Source: Armillaria gallica (Eukaryota; Basidiomycota; Agaricomycetes; Agaricales; Physalacriaceae). From it: a DNA stretch of 64,000 bases. This document shows positions 49,571 through 61,553 of this stretch, piece by piece. The position numbers and the translations under genes are program-made. Below the pieces are notes generated by a model. It was given only the letters and a program-made list of their open reading frames with translations. It was not told the DNA's origin and did no database searches. The stretch covers positions 2,356,001 to 2,420,000 of the forward strand of contig JBANDB010000003.1 in the NCBI GenBank assembly GCA_037576215.1, written 5' to 3'. The number at the start of each line of letters is the position of its first letter. Within the stretch, counting starts at the first letter, position 1.

Positions 49571-51093
49571 ATGACTTCGAGAATCGCTAGCGAGCGCAGC
49601 CAGAAGCTCGTTGAGAAACTAGCGCTGCTTCCCGGAAATGGTGAGCTCCGCTCTACAGGAGACCGCATTCAGGGCCACTGACAGTCATTCGAAATCGTAA
49701 CAGACATTTGCGCTGACTGCAAGACTCGCAATCCTCGATGGGCATCACACAACCTAGGTATCTTCCTCTGGTACGTCTTATTGCGCCTTCTTGCGGAGAT
49801 TGCGCTAACGACAGGCATCCAGCGTGAATTGTGCGAGTATTCACCGGAAGATCGGCACTCACATTACGAAAGTGTATGTTGAGTGGCACTTGGCATGATT
49901 GACCTCTAATTGACGATGTGATAGTAAGAGCTTGACAATGGACTCGTGGACGAAGGAGCAGGTTGAGGTCTGTTGCCTTGCTTTTTCGAATGTCCAGAAA
50001 TTCACTATGGTCTCAGAATATGAAAAACATGGGCAACGTCAAGTCGAATGCGATTTTCAATCCTAATGAGATACGCCACCCGCCTCCTCCTAGTCTGATG
50101 GATGCAGAGCGAGACAGCGACCTTGAGCAATACATCCGATGTACGTGTGTGTTCGGGTCCAAAATAAATGCATGACTAACCTCCATTTCAGCAAAGTACG
50201 AATATAAACGATTTTTGGACAAGTCTGCTCTTGTCGCGTCCAAGCTCGGCCCGTCACGCTCTGCACGCTCAATTTCGCCGCGTCCACAGACGACGCCGCT
50301 GGAGAAGCCGACACCCACGCCGACGAGGCCGTCTACCGCTACCCTTCCCCTGCAACCCCGGTCTGCTTCTCAGCCTATGATCTCTGCTACACCGCAAGCG
50401 CGACCTGTTGCTCAACCACAACAGCAGCAGCAGCAACCTCAGAGTGGGGTGTGGGCCGACCTCGTTTCGCTACAGACACCCTCTGTAAGCTCATCGTTAC
50501 CACTCCAATATCAAGCTCCACCGCAACAGATACCATCATTTGCGACATCCGCTTCTCTACCCACTCTCAATACTAATTTTCACACGAATGGGCTCCAACC
50601 CGCGATAGGAACCGGTATGAACTTCACAGGCATGGGAATGGGATTGAATCCCTTCCAGCAACAACAACAGTACACTAACCCGTTCCCTCAACAATCCTTT
50701 ACCCAACCCCTGTCGGCTAACAACCCTTTCCCTCAACAAGCTTTCGCCCCGCAGCAGCAACAATACTTCACGAGCCAGCCCCCGATGCAATCGCCTACTA
50801 TACAAGTGTACGCGCCCACCCCGCAGATGCAGGGCCAGTTCCCGCCGTCTTCTCCCATGATTATGTCGAATACACCTCAATTCATGTCTACGACACCCCA
50901 GATTATGTCGACCACGCCACAGTTGACACCTTCCCCGGGCATCTCGTTCATGCCTCAACAGCAGCAGCAGCAGCAGCAGCAGCAGACATTTGCTACTGCA
51001 GGGCCGCCTCCGATGGGTGGTGGAGCGTGGGCGCAACCCAATTATGCGAATAACAATGCCTACACTATGCAGGGGCAATGGGGCTCCATGTAA
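49571..51093 (+). CDS. ArfGAP domain protein
   Basis: GTPase-activating protein for Arf small GTPases in vesicle traffic. Exons 49571-49640, 49704-49770, 49823-49873, 49925-49967, 50017-50140, 50192-51093; phase-checked, 418 residues. The N-terminal ArfGAP Zn finger has CADCKTRNPRWASHNLGIF followed by LCVNCASIHRKIGTHITKVK, giving the CX2C-X16-CX2C spacing and the conserved Arg of the catalytic finger (IHRK). SLTMDSWTKEQVE and YEYKRF follow, as in Age2/SMAP-type proteins. The last about 300 residues are low-complexity Pro/Gln/Ser/Thr, with a run of ten Gln at about 50957-50986, and end in MQGQWGSM. Confidence 0.93.
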
Positions 51094-51570
51094 ACCCCTA
51101 CCAGACTACAATCTCCTTCCTTTCTACTTAAAGTAATAGTGGATTTTAATTTGGTTTTCCTTTTGCGTTTCCTTCTTTGGGGTTCGCGGAGACTTTTGTG
51201 GATATTTTTGTTTTATGCAGTTACTCATTTATCATTTGTATCGTACGTTTTGGAAGAACAATAATGTTGCTATGTAGAAGATTGCGTGCGTGCGGTGCCG
51301 TGTAATGATGAGATGAGACGAAGCTGGTTTTGTAGCTTTTGTTGCGTGAGCTGGCGTATTGTGATCATACTCGAAGTGTTGTCCTCTTTTTGTCGTCCAT
51401 AGTCCAGACTCCAGACCGCGTCGAATATTGAGACGCGTGCTGACGCGTGTGAATGTTGGAAAAACACGTGACCATATAAAGAGGCGCGCCTCCTTCCAAG
51501 TTCCAACTTCAACTTTTCTTTTTTCTTTTACTACAACCCTCAAGACTACGAGATCAGCAAGAATCACATC
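51094..51570. other. Intergenic, nothing supported
   Basis: Holds the 3' UTR of the ArfGAP gene and the promoter of the SNF2 gene. CAACTTCAACTTTTC-rich pyrimidine stretch just before the next ATG. Confidence 0.5.
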
Positions 51571-54500
51571 ATGTCTATGGAACGAATGTATGGACCTACC
51601 CTTTGCTCGAGTCTGTACTGATGTTAGTAAAGGCGAGAACAAGTCAAGCAAATTGACACCCTGGTGCCCTTAGGGCGGAACAACAAACCACCAGTGCCGA
51701 GGGCTACCACTGACATCAATAGAATAGTGAGGAACTCAGTCAATTCTTTCGTGAAGGACTCTAAGCAGACTCTAGTTCGACGAACCGACGCCTCCGCGGA
51801 ACCTAGATAAATATCGCAGTACGATCGTAATCTCTTCAGATGAAGAAGACGATGGTGACGACGGCAGTGATGATGATGAAAGGCCTCCAATTCAACCTCA
51901 GCAAGTTCCTTCTCGGTTATTCATGGAACACACCAACGTCGAGAAGGCGCGGCAGCCTTCGCAGCCTTCCAAGACGCCCATTGTGCCACCACCAAAGACA
52001 CAGCCTTTCAACCCAGTATATCAGCATGCTTTGAACGCAGCACCCGTTCACCAATGGATTCCTTCAAACTCTGGACCTCTTCCACCTGGCGCATTCCCAC
52101 AGAGGCAGTTCCCAAATGCTGGATCGAGAGGCAACCCGATTCCCATACCTTCGGATAACTGGGCCGTACCAGGTTCATCACAAAGACCTTACCAGCACGT
52201 GCCAGGGCTTAATTATACTCGAAGTGATGACCTCCCATTCGACAATGGTGGGTACATGAACAGTGCCGAAACGGAGAAAGCCCTTCGCGACCTCATGGGT
52301 GGGGCCATGAACGACGAGGAGGTGGAGATTGACATGGAGGACGCTATTGTTGACGGGTTCAAAGAGGGAATTACCCTGCTTCCTCACCAGGTCCTGGCCC
52401 GAGCTTGGATGCGAGATCGTGAAGATGTCAAGAAGAAGCAATTTGGGGGTCTTCTTGCGGATGATATGGGGTAGGTTTATCCCTGCCTCGCAGGAAATTA
52501 TAAGCATTTCACTGACATTGTCTAGTCTCGGGAAGACGGTGCAAACCCTTGCTCGTATTGTTGAGGGAAGACCAACCAAGAAAGATCGCGAGGATGGGTG
52601 GGCTGCAGGAACGCTGTTCGTCTCTCCTCCTCTTCAATTGACCTTTTGACCGATTTCTACTCCAGCGTCGTTGTCCCGCTTGCTGTTCTACCTCAATGGG
52701 TGGAGGAAGCCCAAAAGATGACAAGTTTGAAGGTCAAAGCCCATCACGGCGGCAGTCGTACTTCTGGTCAATCTTAATTTCCGTCTTGTCGGGTTCATCA
52801 GCTTTCTGACACGCGTGTGCTCCTAGATCCTGCTGACCTTCGAAAATATCAAATCATTGTAACGACTTATGATGTGGTCAAGTCTGAGTTTGCCGCTCAC
52901 AGGCCCCCAGCCAAGGACGAGTCGAAGCAGTCAAAGTTAAAAACCAGCAAGGATGATTCGGAAAGCTCTGATGAAGCGGAGCATTTTGGAAGAACGCTCA
53001 AGGCCAAGGCGAAACCGAAACGCGCGGTGAAGGTCAAAGATGCCCTGTTCCATGTCAAATGGTGGCGCATTATTCTCGGTATCAATCAATGTCCTTTCTT
53101 CAATATTGGCCGTCTCTCTAACGTATCATCTAAAGATGAAGCTCACACCATCAAGAACAGATCCACCAAAGCAGCAGAAGCCTGCTTTGAACTCCAGGGC
53201 AGGTTACGCTGGTGCTTGACAGGAACTCCGATGTTCGTAACTCTTGTTCTCTGTTCCGTCCCTGTTGACATTGAACTGGTTCAGGCAAAATGATGTCGCG
53301 GAGCTGTTCTCTCTAATCAAATTCTTGCGCATCAAGCCATTCTCAGCTTGGGAAACTTTCAATGAGCAGATCGCCAAGCCGGTCAAGAACGGCAGGGGGG
53401 CTCAACGCGCGATGAAAAAGCTTCAGGTTACTTGACTCTTTTCAGGTTTCTGGAATTGTGTTTAACGAATGTCCACGCACTCTAGGTCGTTCTGAAGTCG
53501 GTGATGCTTCGGCGTCGCAAAGACCAGATCATCAACGGAAAAGTTTTGATTGAGTTACCTCCACGGGAGCTCAATATTATTTCGTGTCCATTCTCGCCCG
53601 CTGAACAGACATTCTATGATGAGCTGGCCGTCAAAATGGATTCAACACTGCAAACACTGATGGACAAGCCATCGAGTTATATCAGTGTTCTTCTGTTGCT
53701 GTTACGCTTGAGACAAGGTGAGAAAACAGCGGACCCGTCTCAAGGTCCCTGATCGCTAAATATAGACTGTAGCATGCAACCATCCAGTCCTCGTTTCCAA
53801 GGACTTCAAGAATGACGCAGACGCAATCGATCCTAAACAGGCCAAAGGCACCGAAAGCCAGAATCAGGACAGCGTTGATGGTGATGATCTCGCTGCGGCC
53901 TTCGGCCAGCTGAACGTTGTACGCAAGTGCCGTGTTTGCACCAATGAGTAGGCACCTCCCTTTTAGTACCGCCGATCTTGTCTGTTTAACCGGTTTTGAT
54001 ACAGGCTGACTCCGACAAATACGGCTTCCGGTAGCTGGGAGGCTTATTGCGCTGATTGCGCAAGCCTCACACAGAAACAGCAAACCAGCGGGGACTCGGC
54101 GAAGATTCGTATGGTACTTTCATTGTTGAAGGATATCGACGAACGGAGTGATGGCGAAGATAAAACAATCGTCTTCTCGCAATTCACCAGCATGCTTGAT
54201 CTGGTAGAACCTTTCCTGTCGCAGAATGGCATCCGATATGCAAGATGTAGGCACTTCGCTTCTATCCCAGAATGAGGTTCTGACGTGTCTCTGTTAGATG
54301 ACGGGACCATGGTCAGCGGTGAGAGAGAGGCGGCATTGAATAAGATCAAGACCGACCCAAAGATCAAGGTCATCTTGATTTCGTTCAAGGCTGGGAGTAC
54401 CGGTCTCAATTTGACATGTTGTAACAATGTCATTCTGGTAGACTTGTGGTGGAATCCTGCTCTGGAGGTACACCTAGAGCTCTTGGGTATACTCGTCCTG

Positions 54501-54802
54501 TAGACTGATGGACTGTTCTAGGACCAGGCGTTCGACCGTGCGCATCGGTTCGGGCAAAAGAAGAAGGTTAATATCTACAAGCTCAAGATCGATGGCACTG
54601 TGGAGGATAGAATTTTGGAAGTATGCTTTGTATCAGTGGACTAATCTTCGTGGTTTTGTCTAATGTATCATTTCAGCTCCAGGAGAAGAAACGCGAGCTG
54701 ACGCGCGCGGCTTTGAGTGGTGACAAGCTCAAGAACATGCGGCTTGGTATGGATGAACTTTTGGCATTGTTTAGACACGGGGGCAATGATGACGAGGATT
54801 AG
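51571..54802 (+). CDS. SNF2-family ATPase (Rad5/Rad16-like, degenerate RING insert)
   Basis: DNA-dependent ATPase, probably chromatin or repair related. Fourteen exons: 51571-51587, 51633-51726, 51776-52470, 52526-52615, 52666-52766, 52827-53078, 53136-53232, 53285-53426, 53486-53717, 53773-53947, 54005-54246, 54298-54467, 54522-54620, 54677-54802; phase-checked, 843 residues. The N-terminal 230 residues are acidic then Pro/Gln-rich. Motifs: I in [15 protein letters not shown] in [15 protein letters not shown] in CLTGTPMQND, V in [14 protein letters not shown] in [11 protein letters not shown]. Between the lobes, CRVCTNELTP...YCADC is a four-Cys Zn site where Rad5/Rad16 proteins carry a full RING. 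Without the remaining ligands an E3 role is doubtful. Confidence 0.93.
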
Positions 54803-55143
54803 AGTCATCTTAGTGTATATATACAGTGATATTTCTTGGAGGATGTACCATACCTTGACTATGTTATACCATGCCATTAATCCGATAAGGTCTTACTCAT
54901 TATTGTCCCTTCAGGTTAAAGAAGAGATTACAAATAGGATTACGTGGAGTACGATATTACAAGATACAATTATAGCTACACTTGATGAAGGGAAGAAAAA
55001 TAATCTACGAGAGGAGATAATTAAAAATAAGCACGTAATTAAAAGCACAGATGAGAGTACTAGCTGGAAGGCAAGATAAGATAGCGAGGGGCATGCATGG
55101 AGCAACTTGGATGACGAAACAAAACGAAAGGTAGTTGACATGC
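54803..55143. other. Short intergenic between convergent genes
   Basis: AT-rich; open on both strands for 60-120 codons but with biased composition only. Contains both 3' UTRs. Confidence 0.45.
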
Positions 55144-55843
55144 TCATCCGCGTGCCCTCAATTTCCTCGCTTCGGAGGTAACCCCTACCGCCGTCCGCAC
55201 CAGCTCTGCGATTCTGGTATCCTTGATACCTAAACCCAATATGTTCCTCCAGAGACCCATGTTGAATTGTACCCGTCTTTCAAATTCTTCGTCACCAGAA
55301 AGACTCATGACCTGTGCCATGGCTGCGGCGTTCGGGAACTCATCCACGACCGAAGCTGGGAGCATACGGTACGCCAGGTCGTTCTGGCATGTTTCTAGGC
55401 CCATGCCAAAGAGGAGAAGGAGTGCGAGAGATGCGGGATGGGGTACAATGGTGAGAGGTGAGGTAAGCGGTAGCGCTATGCGCAGTTCATTGGATGCAGA
55501 CCGGTATGGTGCTGCGCGTGTAGATGACGGCGATACGAGTTCGGCGCGGAAGCCGTGAGTATAACGGTCGGCGTCTATTGGGATAAGCACGGGTGGGCGC
55601 CTGGGAGGGAATAATACGATAACGTGTGTAGGGAGATTGTTGTCGCTCAGAGCCTTCATATCAATGGTAGCAGGAAGACTAGTTGGATTCAAGGGGGGCG
55701 GCGAAATCATCTGGACATTCAGATGGTGGTGAAGAAGGCTAGATCCAAGCAAGCGTAGTTAGCAAAGAAATTTGCTGAGAGGATGAAATTTTAACCAACC
55801 GAAGGGGGTCTTCTCCACGAGAGAGAAGGGAGTTCCGTATCAT
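55144..55843 (-). CDS. Conserved-looking protein, not recognised
   Basis: Exons 55843-55800 and 55738-55144 joined over intron 55739-55799; phase-checked, 212 residues starting MIRNSLLSRGEDPLRLLHHH. The frame is long and evenly composed, with THVIVLFPPRRPPVLIPIDA and a single helix-like LALLLLFGMG. Residues about 150-205 are helical and charged (FERRVQFNMGLWRNILGLG). No catalytic motif or signal peptide. Long undisturbed frame plus a clean intron argue that it is real; the role is unknown. Confidence 0.7.
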
Positions 55844-58121
55844 CGATAACGGGTTATATATTATGAATTACAATTCACGCGTAAACTTGAGTAGCAGACG
55901 CGTCGCAGCGAATCGATGGTCAACTAGGACACAAAGAAAATAATCTGGAGAGTCTGTATCAGCGGGTGTACCAAGGAGATGCAGAAGAGGGTAAGAGAAA
56001 CGGACCACCATCCGACGGCAAACATGAAACGTGAAACGTGAAATTTCCGAGACGTGCTAGTCGCCGCCGCTGGCAGAATGAGAGCTACAATTTAACGGAC
56101 GTACAACTCAGATAAATAATCGAGGGGATCCGGTCAACGAATAAGGTTAAAACGAAGGTGCGCGAACGAGAGCAACGGGATGGAAGGAATAAGGAACATG
56201 AACGCTTTGAAAGCGTTCATTGAAAAGAGCGCCGGAGATAGATCTAGACACGACACGTGGGATTGAGCGTGGCCGATCATTGGTATTGGTATTGGTTGAT
56301 GGGCCTGAAGATACCTCCTCAATTTAAACATATGGGTACATTTCCTGTTTCCTCGCAACCTGTGGTTCTGCCTCCGAAAGATCTCTACCAGATGCATATA
56401 TTCTCGTCATGAGAATTAGCATCTGGCCGGGGAAAAGCTTGATACTAGAACTTGAGGCTACCTTGAGGCCACCCGGGATATCATTGTCTTTTGAATGTCC
56501 TGACAAACTGGCCTTGATGTAAAATTTTCCTCTTGACCGCCGTATCCAGCCGTTCCCCTCAACTAGTCGCGAATTGGCATCTTCGAGCCTACAGCGTGGA
56601 TTCCCGGGCTAAAAAGCTGACCCGTAACTTGGCAACCATTGACTACGTCTTTGAACTTCCAGACTAGATGGAAACTGTATGGCTTCGGCGGTTAGGAGGC
56701 AAAAAAAAAGTCAGGGAGCATGGCACTGTACATATGCTTGCGGAGTAAGTAGACCGAACTGTACCTACTCTGCTCCAACAACACTTGAACAACATTCAGT
56801 GCAAGCTTCCGAATCCCTGGACTTGACAGGCCTGATGACCTGACAAGCTCTGTACACCTGATCTGCAAACTCAATGAAAAGAAACTTTCGAGTTTACCGC
56901 CTATCGTGAGTTCGGGGGTAAACAAGCGATCGTCCCTGCTCCGGCGTTCCTCGTACTGTGCAATGATGCCCGGTGAAATCCAACGGTGCCGAGTCAACTG
57001 AATACTCTTGCAATTTCGTGGTCTCGACAGCGCTGCGCGTGTGTAAATTCGGATAATTGGCGCGATGATTGTGATGCGCACGTCCACAGCGATATCTACG
57101 CAGGGGAAGATAGAAGTCGGAGCAGGCCCCATCATTTACTAGCAAGATCAAATACTTCGGCAATGGCACCTGAAAATCTGTAGATTTTCGGGTGATTCGC
57201 ACCGTGTGCTCCTTGGACTGCAATGTGCATACCGTGTAATTGACCATGTACACCGCCTGCCTTCTCTCTCCGAATATAAAACAATACATGGTACTTCGTG
57301 AACAAAAGTCAACATAGTAGTAGCCTGGAAGAATATGCATGTAAGAGAAATTTCCAGGACATAGAGGATTACTAGGCGAATGGAGAACTAAATCAATATC
57401 CACCCTAGTTAAGACAAGGTTGAGATATTGGGCAATTTTTTTTTTGCAAATATCGTGTGAAGGGCGAAAGCTGTAGTCAATTTTATGTAAAAGCAACAGA
57501 AAGTAAAGCTACAATAGCAGTATTGAAGTCGTGAGATAAGCGTACTAAGTCCTTATCTTTTTATGCCTACGCGTCCAGGTCTGAGGACCAAAGATGATAA
57601 CGCTTTGTTGTGGTACAAATGAAACGACCGATACTGAAGCTCTCGGAACCCATTACCGGCTCCGTCTCAAAGTGGCAGCTATCATCTTAATGCCGTTCTG
57701 AAGCTTCCGTCTCAGTCTCTGCAGAAGTTGGTCAGACCGCACGGTCAAACATGCCCACTATGAAGCCACACCTGGAAAGTCGCCGCAAGGTGGGTCCTGT
57801 GTGCCCTTCTTGTATGCTGTCGCCGCCCATGTGCTGGGTACACATTGGGTGTGGCTTGACGCTCGTAATTTTGCAGCTCTTGCAAAATATCTTCCTCAGT
57901 ACTCATTGGCTACCAGCGATGCATTAGTACATTAGTGACGTCTACTAACCTTTTGAAACACGCACGGGAAGCTCGCTAATGAATTCGTCATCATCTCGTG
58001 TATAGTACGTGGAATGTCGGAAAGGATAGTTTGACATAGCCATGTGGTGAGAGGTAAAAATCAGCGTTGGGGCATCATGAATAAGTAATGAAGGGGAAAG
58101 GAAGCACACCGCGTATTCGGT
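55844..58121. other. Gene-poor stretch, nothing supported
   Basis: About 2.3 kb. Open frames on the minus strand up to 200 codons (56894-57496) lack motifs, partner exons or bias and are treated as chance. Confidence 0.4.
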
Positions 58122-58623
58122 TTGTCAAACCCATCCAGCGACACTCTGATAATTCATTATGAGCATCTGACTGAAATTTCCCGTAGATTCGACCTACACG
58201 TTACTGTATCCGGGGTATGGATACCCAGGAGCGGAGGAACTAAGATAGAAACGCGGCTTGAGGAGACAATCATGATTTTTCTTCTCACTGTTGAAAATGA
58301 AGATTATCATTTCAACGGAAGTGGGATTCTACCGAAGATCACAGTGGCGTAGCAACAGAGTTCGGCTTCCAGTGCACATCAAGGGGGCTCCTTCATACAC
58401 GGTGAGTCGAACAAGATTACAGTCAAAGGATCGTATGTTATTGAAGAAGATACGGCTGGGTTAACCTCTAAAATCAAGCAACGCAGAAGGAGCCTATTCT
58501 TTCCGTGAGGCAACCAGATTCCGATGCTGTAACCGCAGTGCGAGGAAGATTTACCCATGCAGAATCAGGTGTCGAAGGCATAATCCTTGAGATTCTCAGC
58601 GAAGCAACGGTCGTAGACGAATG
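58122..58623 (+). pseudogene. Coding-like remnant, unrecognised
   Basis: Three plus-strand segments look protein-like: 58122-58350 (RFDLHVTVSGVWIPRSGGTK...), about 58380-58465 (GGSFIHGESNKITVKGSYVI) and about 58500-58620 (QPDSDAVTAVRGRFTHAESG...), ending in TGA. No ATG begins the first, and the joins cannot be made in one phase. I read it as a decayed gene of unknown family. Confidence 0.35.
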
Positions 58624-58639
58624 ATTTGGGCATCCGAGT

Positions 58640-59860
58640 CCAGAGGCTGTTATAATTGTGACGATCATGATTGTAGAAGTGAAACCCGCTTTGATTAGGA
58701 GAGATGTCGAAATCTCTTGATGTGGACCTGAAATGATCTACCCCGTTAATCCTACAGAGCTTCTATCACTCTTAGAGTACAAGGGAACACCCTTAAATGG
58801 AGGGGAGGCACAGCAACCAGAGTTACGACCTCGAGACCTAATATACATTGTGTCAAGACCTTGACGATTTTTTCCATGGTTACGTACAAATTTAGTGTCC
58901 CAAGTGTTATCGTTCAGATCGGAGTGTGAGAAAGAGGGATCGACGGCTGATCTTATTGAAAAGCGCATCGGCATGTTTTATCAAGTCGATGTCGTATTCT
59001 CGCAGGTCACAACTGAATAGACACATGTAGCGAGTCAGACGGCAGACGCAAGCGGAGCCGAAGTTTCTGCTATCGTTAGGGGAGTATTATGACCCACCTT
59101 GAAGTCCAACTTGTTGCAGCGGTTGTTAGCGTCCTATCTGCAGGACAATAACGAAATGCCGTATTACACATGCACGGGGAACTGGTTAGGATGGCACCCA
59201 TCGTCGTCAGAACCAGAAACATCTTATCCCCAAGTATCAGGCAAGAACGAGTGATACCCAGGTCCCAGAGATGCCCGCTCACTGTTATCAGTGAACCCAC
59301 AGCATGGGGGCGAAGTTGGGAACACTGAAAAACGTGATCGTGGTTCTGGTTGAACGTGGATGGCACAGCCACAAAGCTCGTTTAACTTCCACCTCGTACC
59401 TCGCGATCCGACCTCAGCTGATTTTCATAAGTATATATCTCTAACAATCTCTTTATGTGATGAAACTGGCAAGTGCAACTGCATCTGAGGCACTCACTGC
59501 TAGTGACTGTTCAATATTACCAGAGCCAACTTTTCCCGAACGAAAGGCATTGCTAGTCTCGGAATAGCATGCTTTTGATTGTGAGCTGAGATGGGTCACT
59601 GCAGATTTTTGCCTTGCGTCCCATCAGTTTTGGAATCGACGATGCCTATTGGCAGCAAAGAAAGACTTCTTGTTCTCATGGCCGGTGTAGAAGCGCTCCT
59701 TGTCAGAAAGCGCGCTATCGGGATACTTAAACGTCTCACGTGTATAATTTCTGCTCCGGAATTGGAACAGGAGCATGAAGGCGGAGGGAGCCTTTGTTCC
59801 GCGTTGCCTCGCGGATAGCAACCGATTCTTTCCTCGGTAGTTTTTTTGGGGAGGTAAGAT
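58640..59860. other. Intergenic, nothing supported
   Basis: Short frames only on both strands. Confidence 0.4.
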
Positions 59861-59899
59861 GTTTTTGTTATTGTTTCCAACGCGCTCATCAACTACTTG

Positions 59900-61090
59900 T
59901 TGTGTACTGTGCCTTGCGTTCAAACATGGTATTACTTTGATCACTATTGATCACTAATGATCGCCGCAATAGCTTGGTGCTCCGCTGTCGTACGCCCTTC
60001 TCCTAGTTCCCGTTGTCTTCTTAGATTTTGGTCTACGCAGGTCTTTGCTTGTTGACTCAGTGACACCATTCATCAATGCTTGAACACCCATGTCTGTTCG
60101 TGTATTGATGGTATTTTATCTCCAGCTAAAACTAACAAACGGTCTTACAGTATATTCCTATACCATAAGCCATTTCGGAGACACTGATTAACTTGAGAAA
60201 GATGTCTGGCAATGCGTCTCCTTGCTGCAACTTGGTGGCTATCGACATTGTCCCTATATTTTTGGAGCCTCTATGTGCGTCCCACAGACGCCCTTCCCTG
60301 TACACTGTGTTGAACGCGCATATATCAACAGGCTGAAGTTATCTTCAACGGTGTTACCGGTTTCCTTGTGCAGAGTTTCTTCACTTATAGAATATGGACA
60401 TGTACGTCGCGCTCATTGGTTTAACATTTTTTGACGACATCGATTTCTATGTAGTCCGTCGAAATATTCCCATTGCCTTCGAAATTGTAAGCCACACTTT
60501 GCCTAATCTCTTCAAGCCCGTAATCAACTTAAAACCTAGTCATTACTGGTCCTTGCGAAATTGGGGTCAGTGCCTTTGATTAACGATATAGTCACAGATT
60601 GTCACCACTCTCATCATACCTAGGATCATCCGTAGGTGAGCTTAATTTTGTCTCTGCCATAAATTTCCTCCGTTAGATAGATCACCTCGTCTAGCCTACG
60701 TGATTCAAGGAGGCCACCTACCAACCTTCGTAGAACTGAAGGAACTCGAACCGCCGCCGACGCTGTTCAATGTTCTCGCTGCTGCTGAAGACGTTGCTAT
60801 CTCAGCCGCCATTTGCACTTGCAGAACAGCGCTAAATCTAGATTCGCGTGGAGTGATCACATCATCAATCGGTTGGTGGTCTCTCCGGTTTAGAATCCGA
60901 ACCCTAACTCTCGACAGATGTTGTTCTGTATTAACACAGGGTTGTTGACTTCCATCTGTGCTTGTTGCTCCCTCATTTTTGTAAGGATGCGCCCCGCAAC
61001 TGAACCAATTATATAGATCTCAGAAATCTTAACAAAATTCAATTGCAGACACGCTATATGCAATACCAGTATTTCATTAGAATCGACCAA
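59900..61090 (+). pseudogene. DUF6534-type membrane protein remnant
   Basis: Fragments in the family's order: VQTWYYFDHY (about 59925), DTIHQCLNTHV (about 60062), EVIFNGVTGFLVQSFFTYRI (about 60335), VELKELEPPPTLFNVLAAAE and DVAISAAIC (about 60730-60815), SDHIINR then LFCINTGLLTSICACCSLIF (about 60860-60980). These match the mushroom DUF6534 multi-pass proteins. Frame shifts between blocks and an in-frame TGA before DTIHQ prevent a continuous model, so I call it decayed; unusual splicing could rescue parts. Confidence 0.6.
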
Positions 61091-61553
61091 TTTTGAAGTT
61101 GTAAAAAAGATACAGATAATCTGACTCGTTTGTAAGCTCTAAGGGATTCTGTAGAACCAACATCGTACCAGTGCAGACTTCACGACCACAAAGACTGGTA
61201 GCGGAATAAACACGACGTGACACAGTAATTCAAAACACCAAGCGCAATAGACCCGAGTACATAGCCCCTTGTCATTCATTCAAAGATAAAAACTCATACT
61301 TGAAAACAGAGAGTAACATGGTGGTACACCGGCAGTATAACATACTGACTAAAAAGCGACGCATAACAGAGTGTGCATATCTACCATCGAGCTTTATCTG
61401 CACGGTCCTGGACGAAGCCAACGTCAGGGAACTTACGGCCGTATAAAAGCGCCGACCTTCCTGTCCCGGACCATTGGGTTTGCTATAGGCGTCGGAACTG
61501 ACCAATCTTGCAGCTACTTTAAAAGGGAAAACGCGAACCGTCATCATAACATC

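Noticed and set aside
50557..51078. 173-codon minus-strand frame with long Leu run
   Set aside because: Antisense of the Gln-rich tail of the ArfGAP protein; the Leu run is the complement of the CAG repeat.
56894..57496. 200-codon minus-strand frame
   Set aside because: No motif, no splice partners, no composition bias; no supporting signal on either side.
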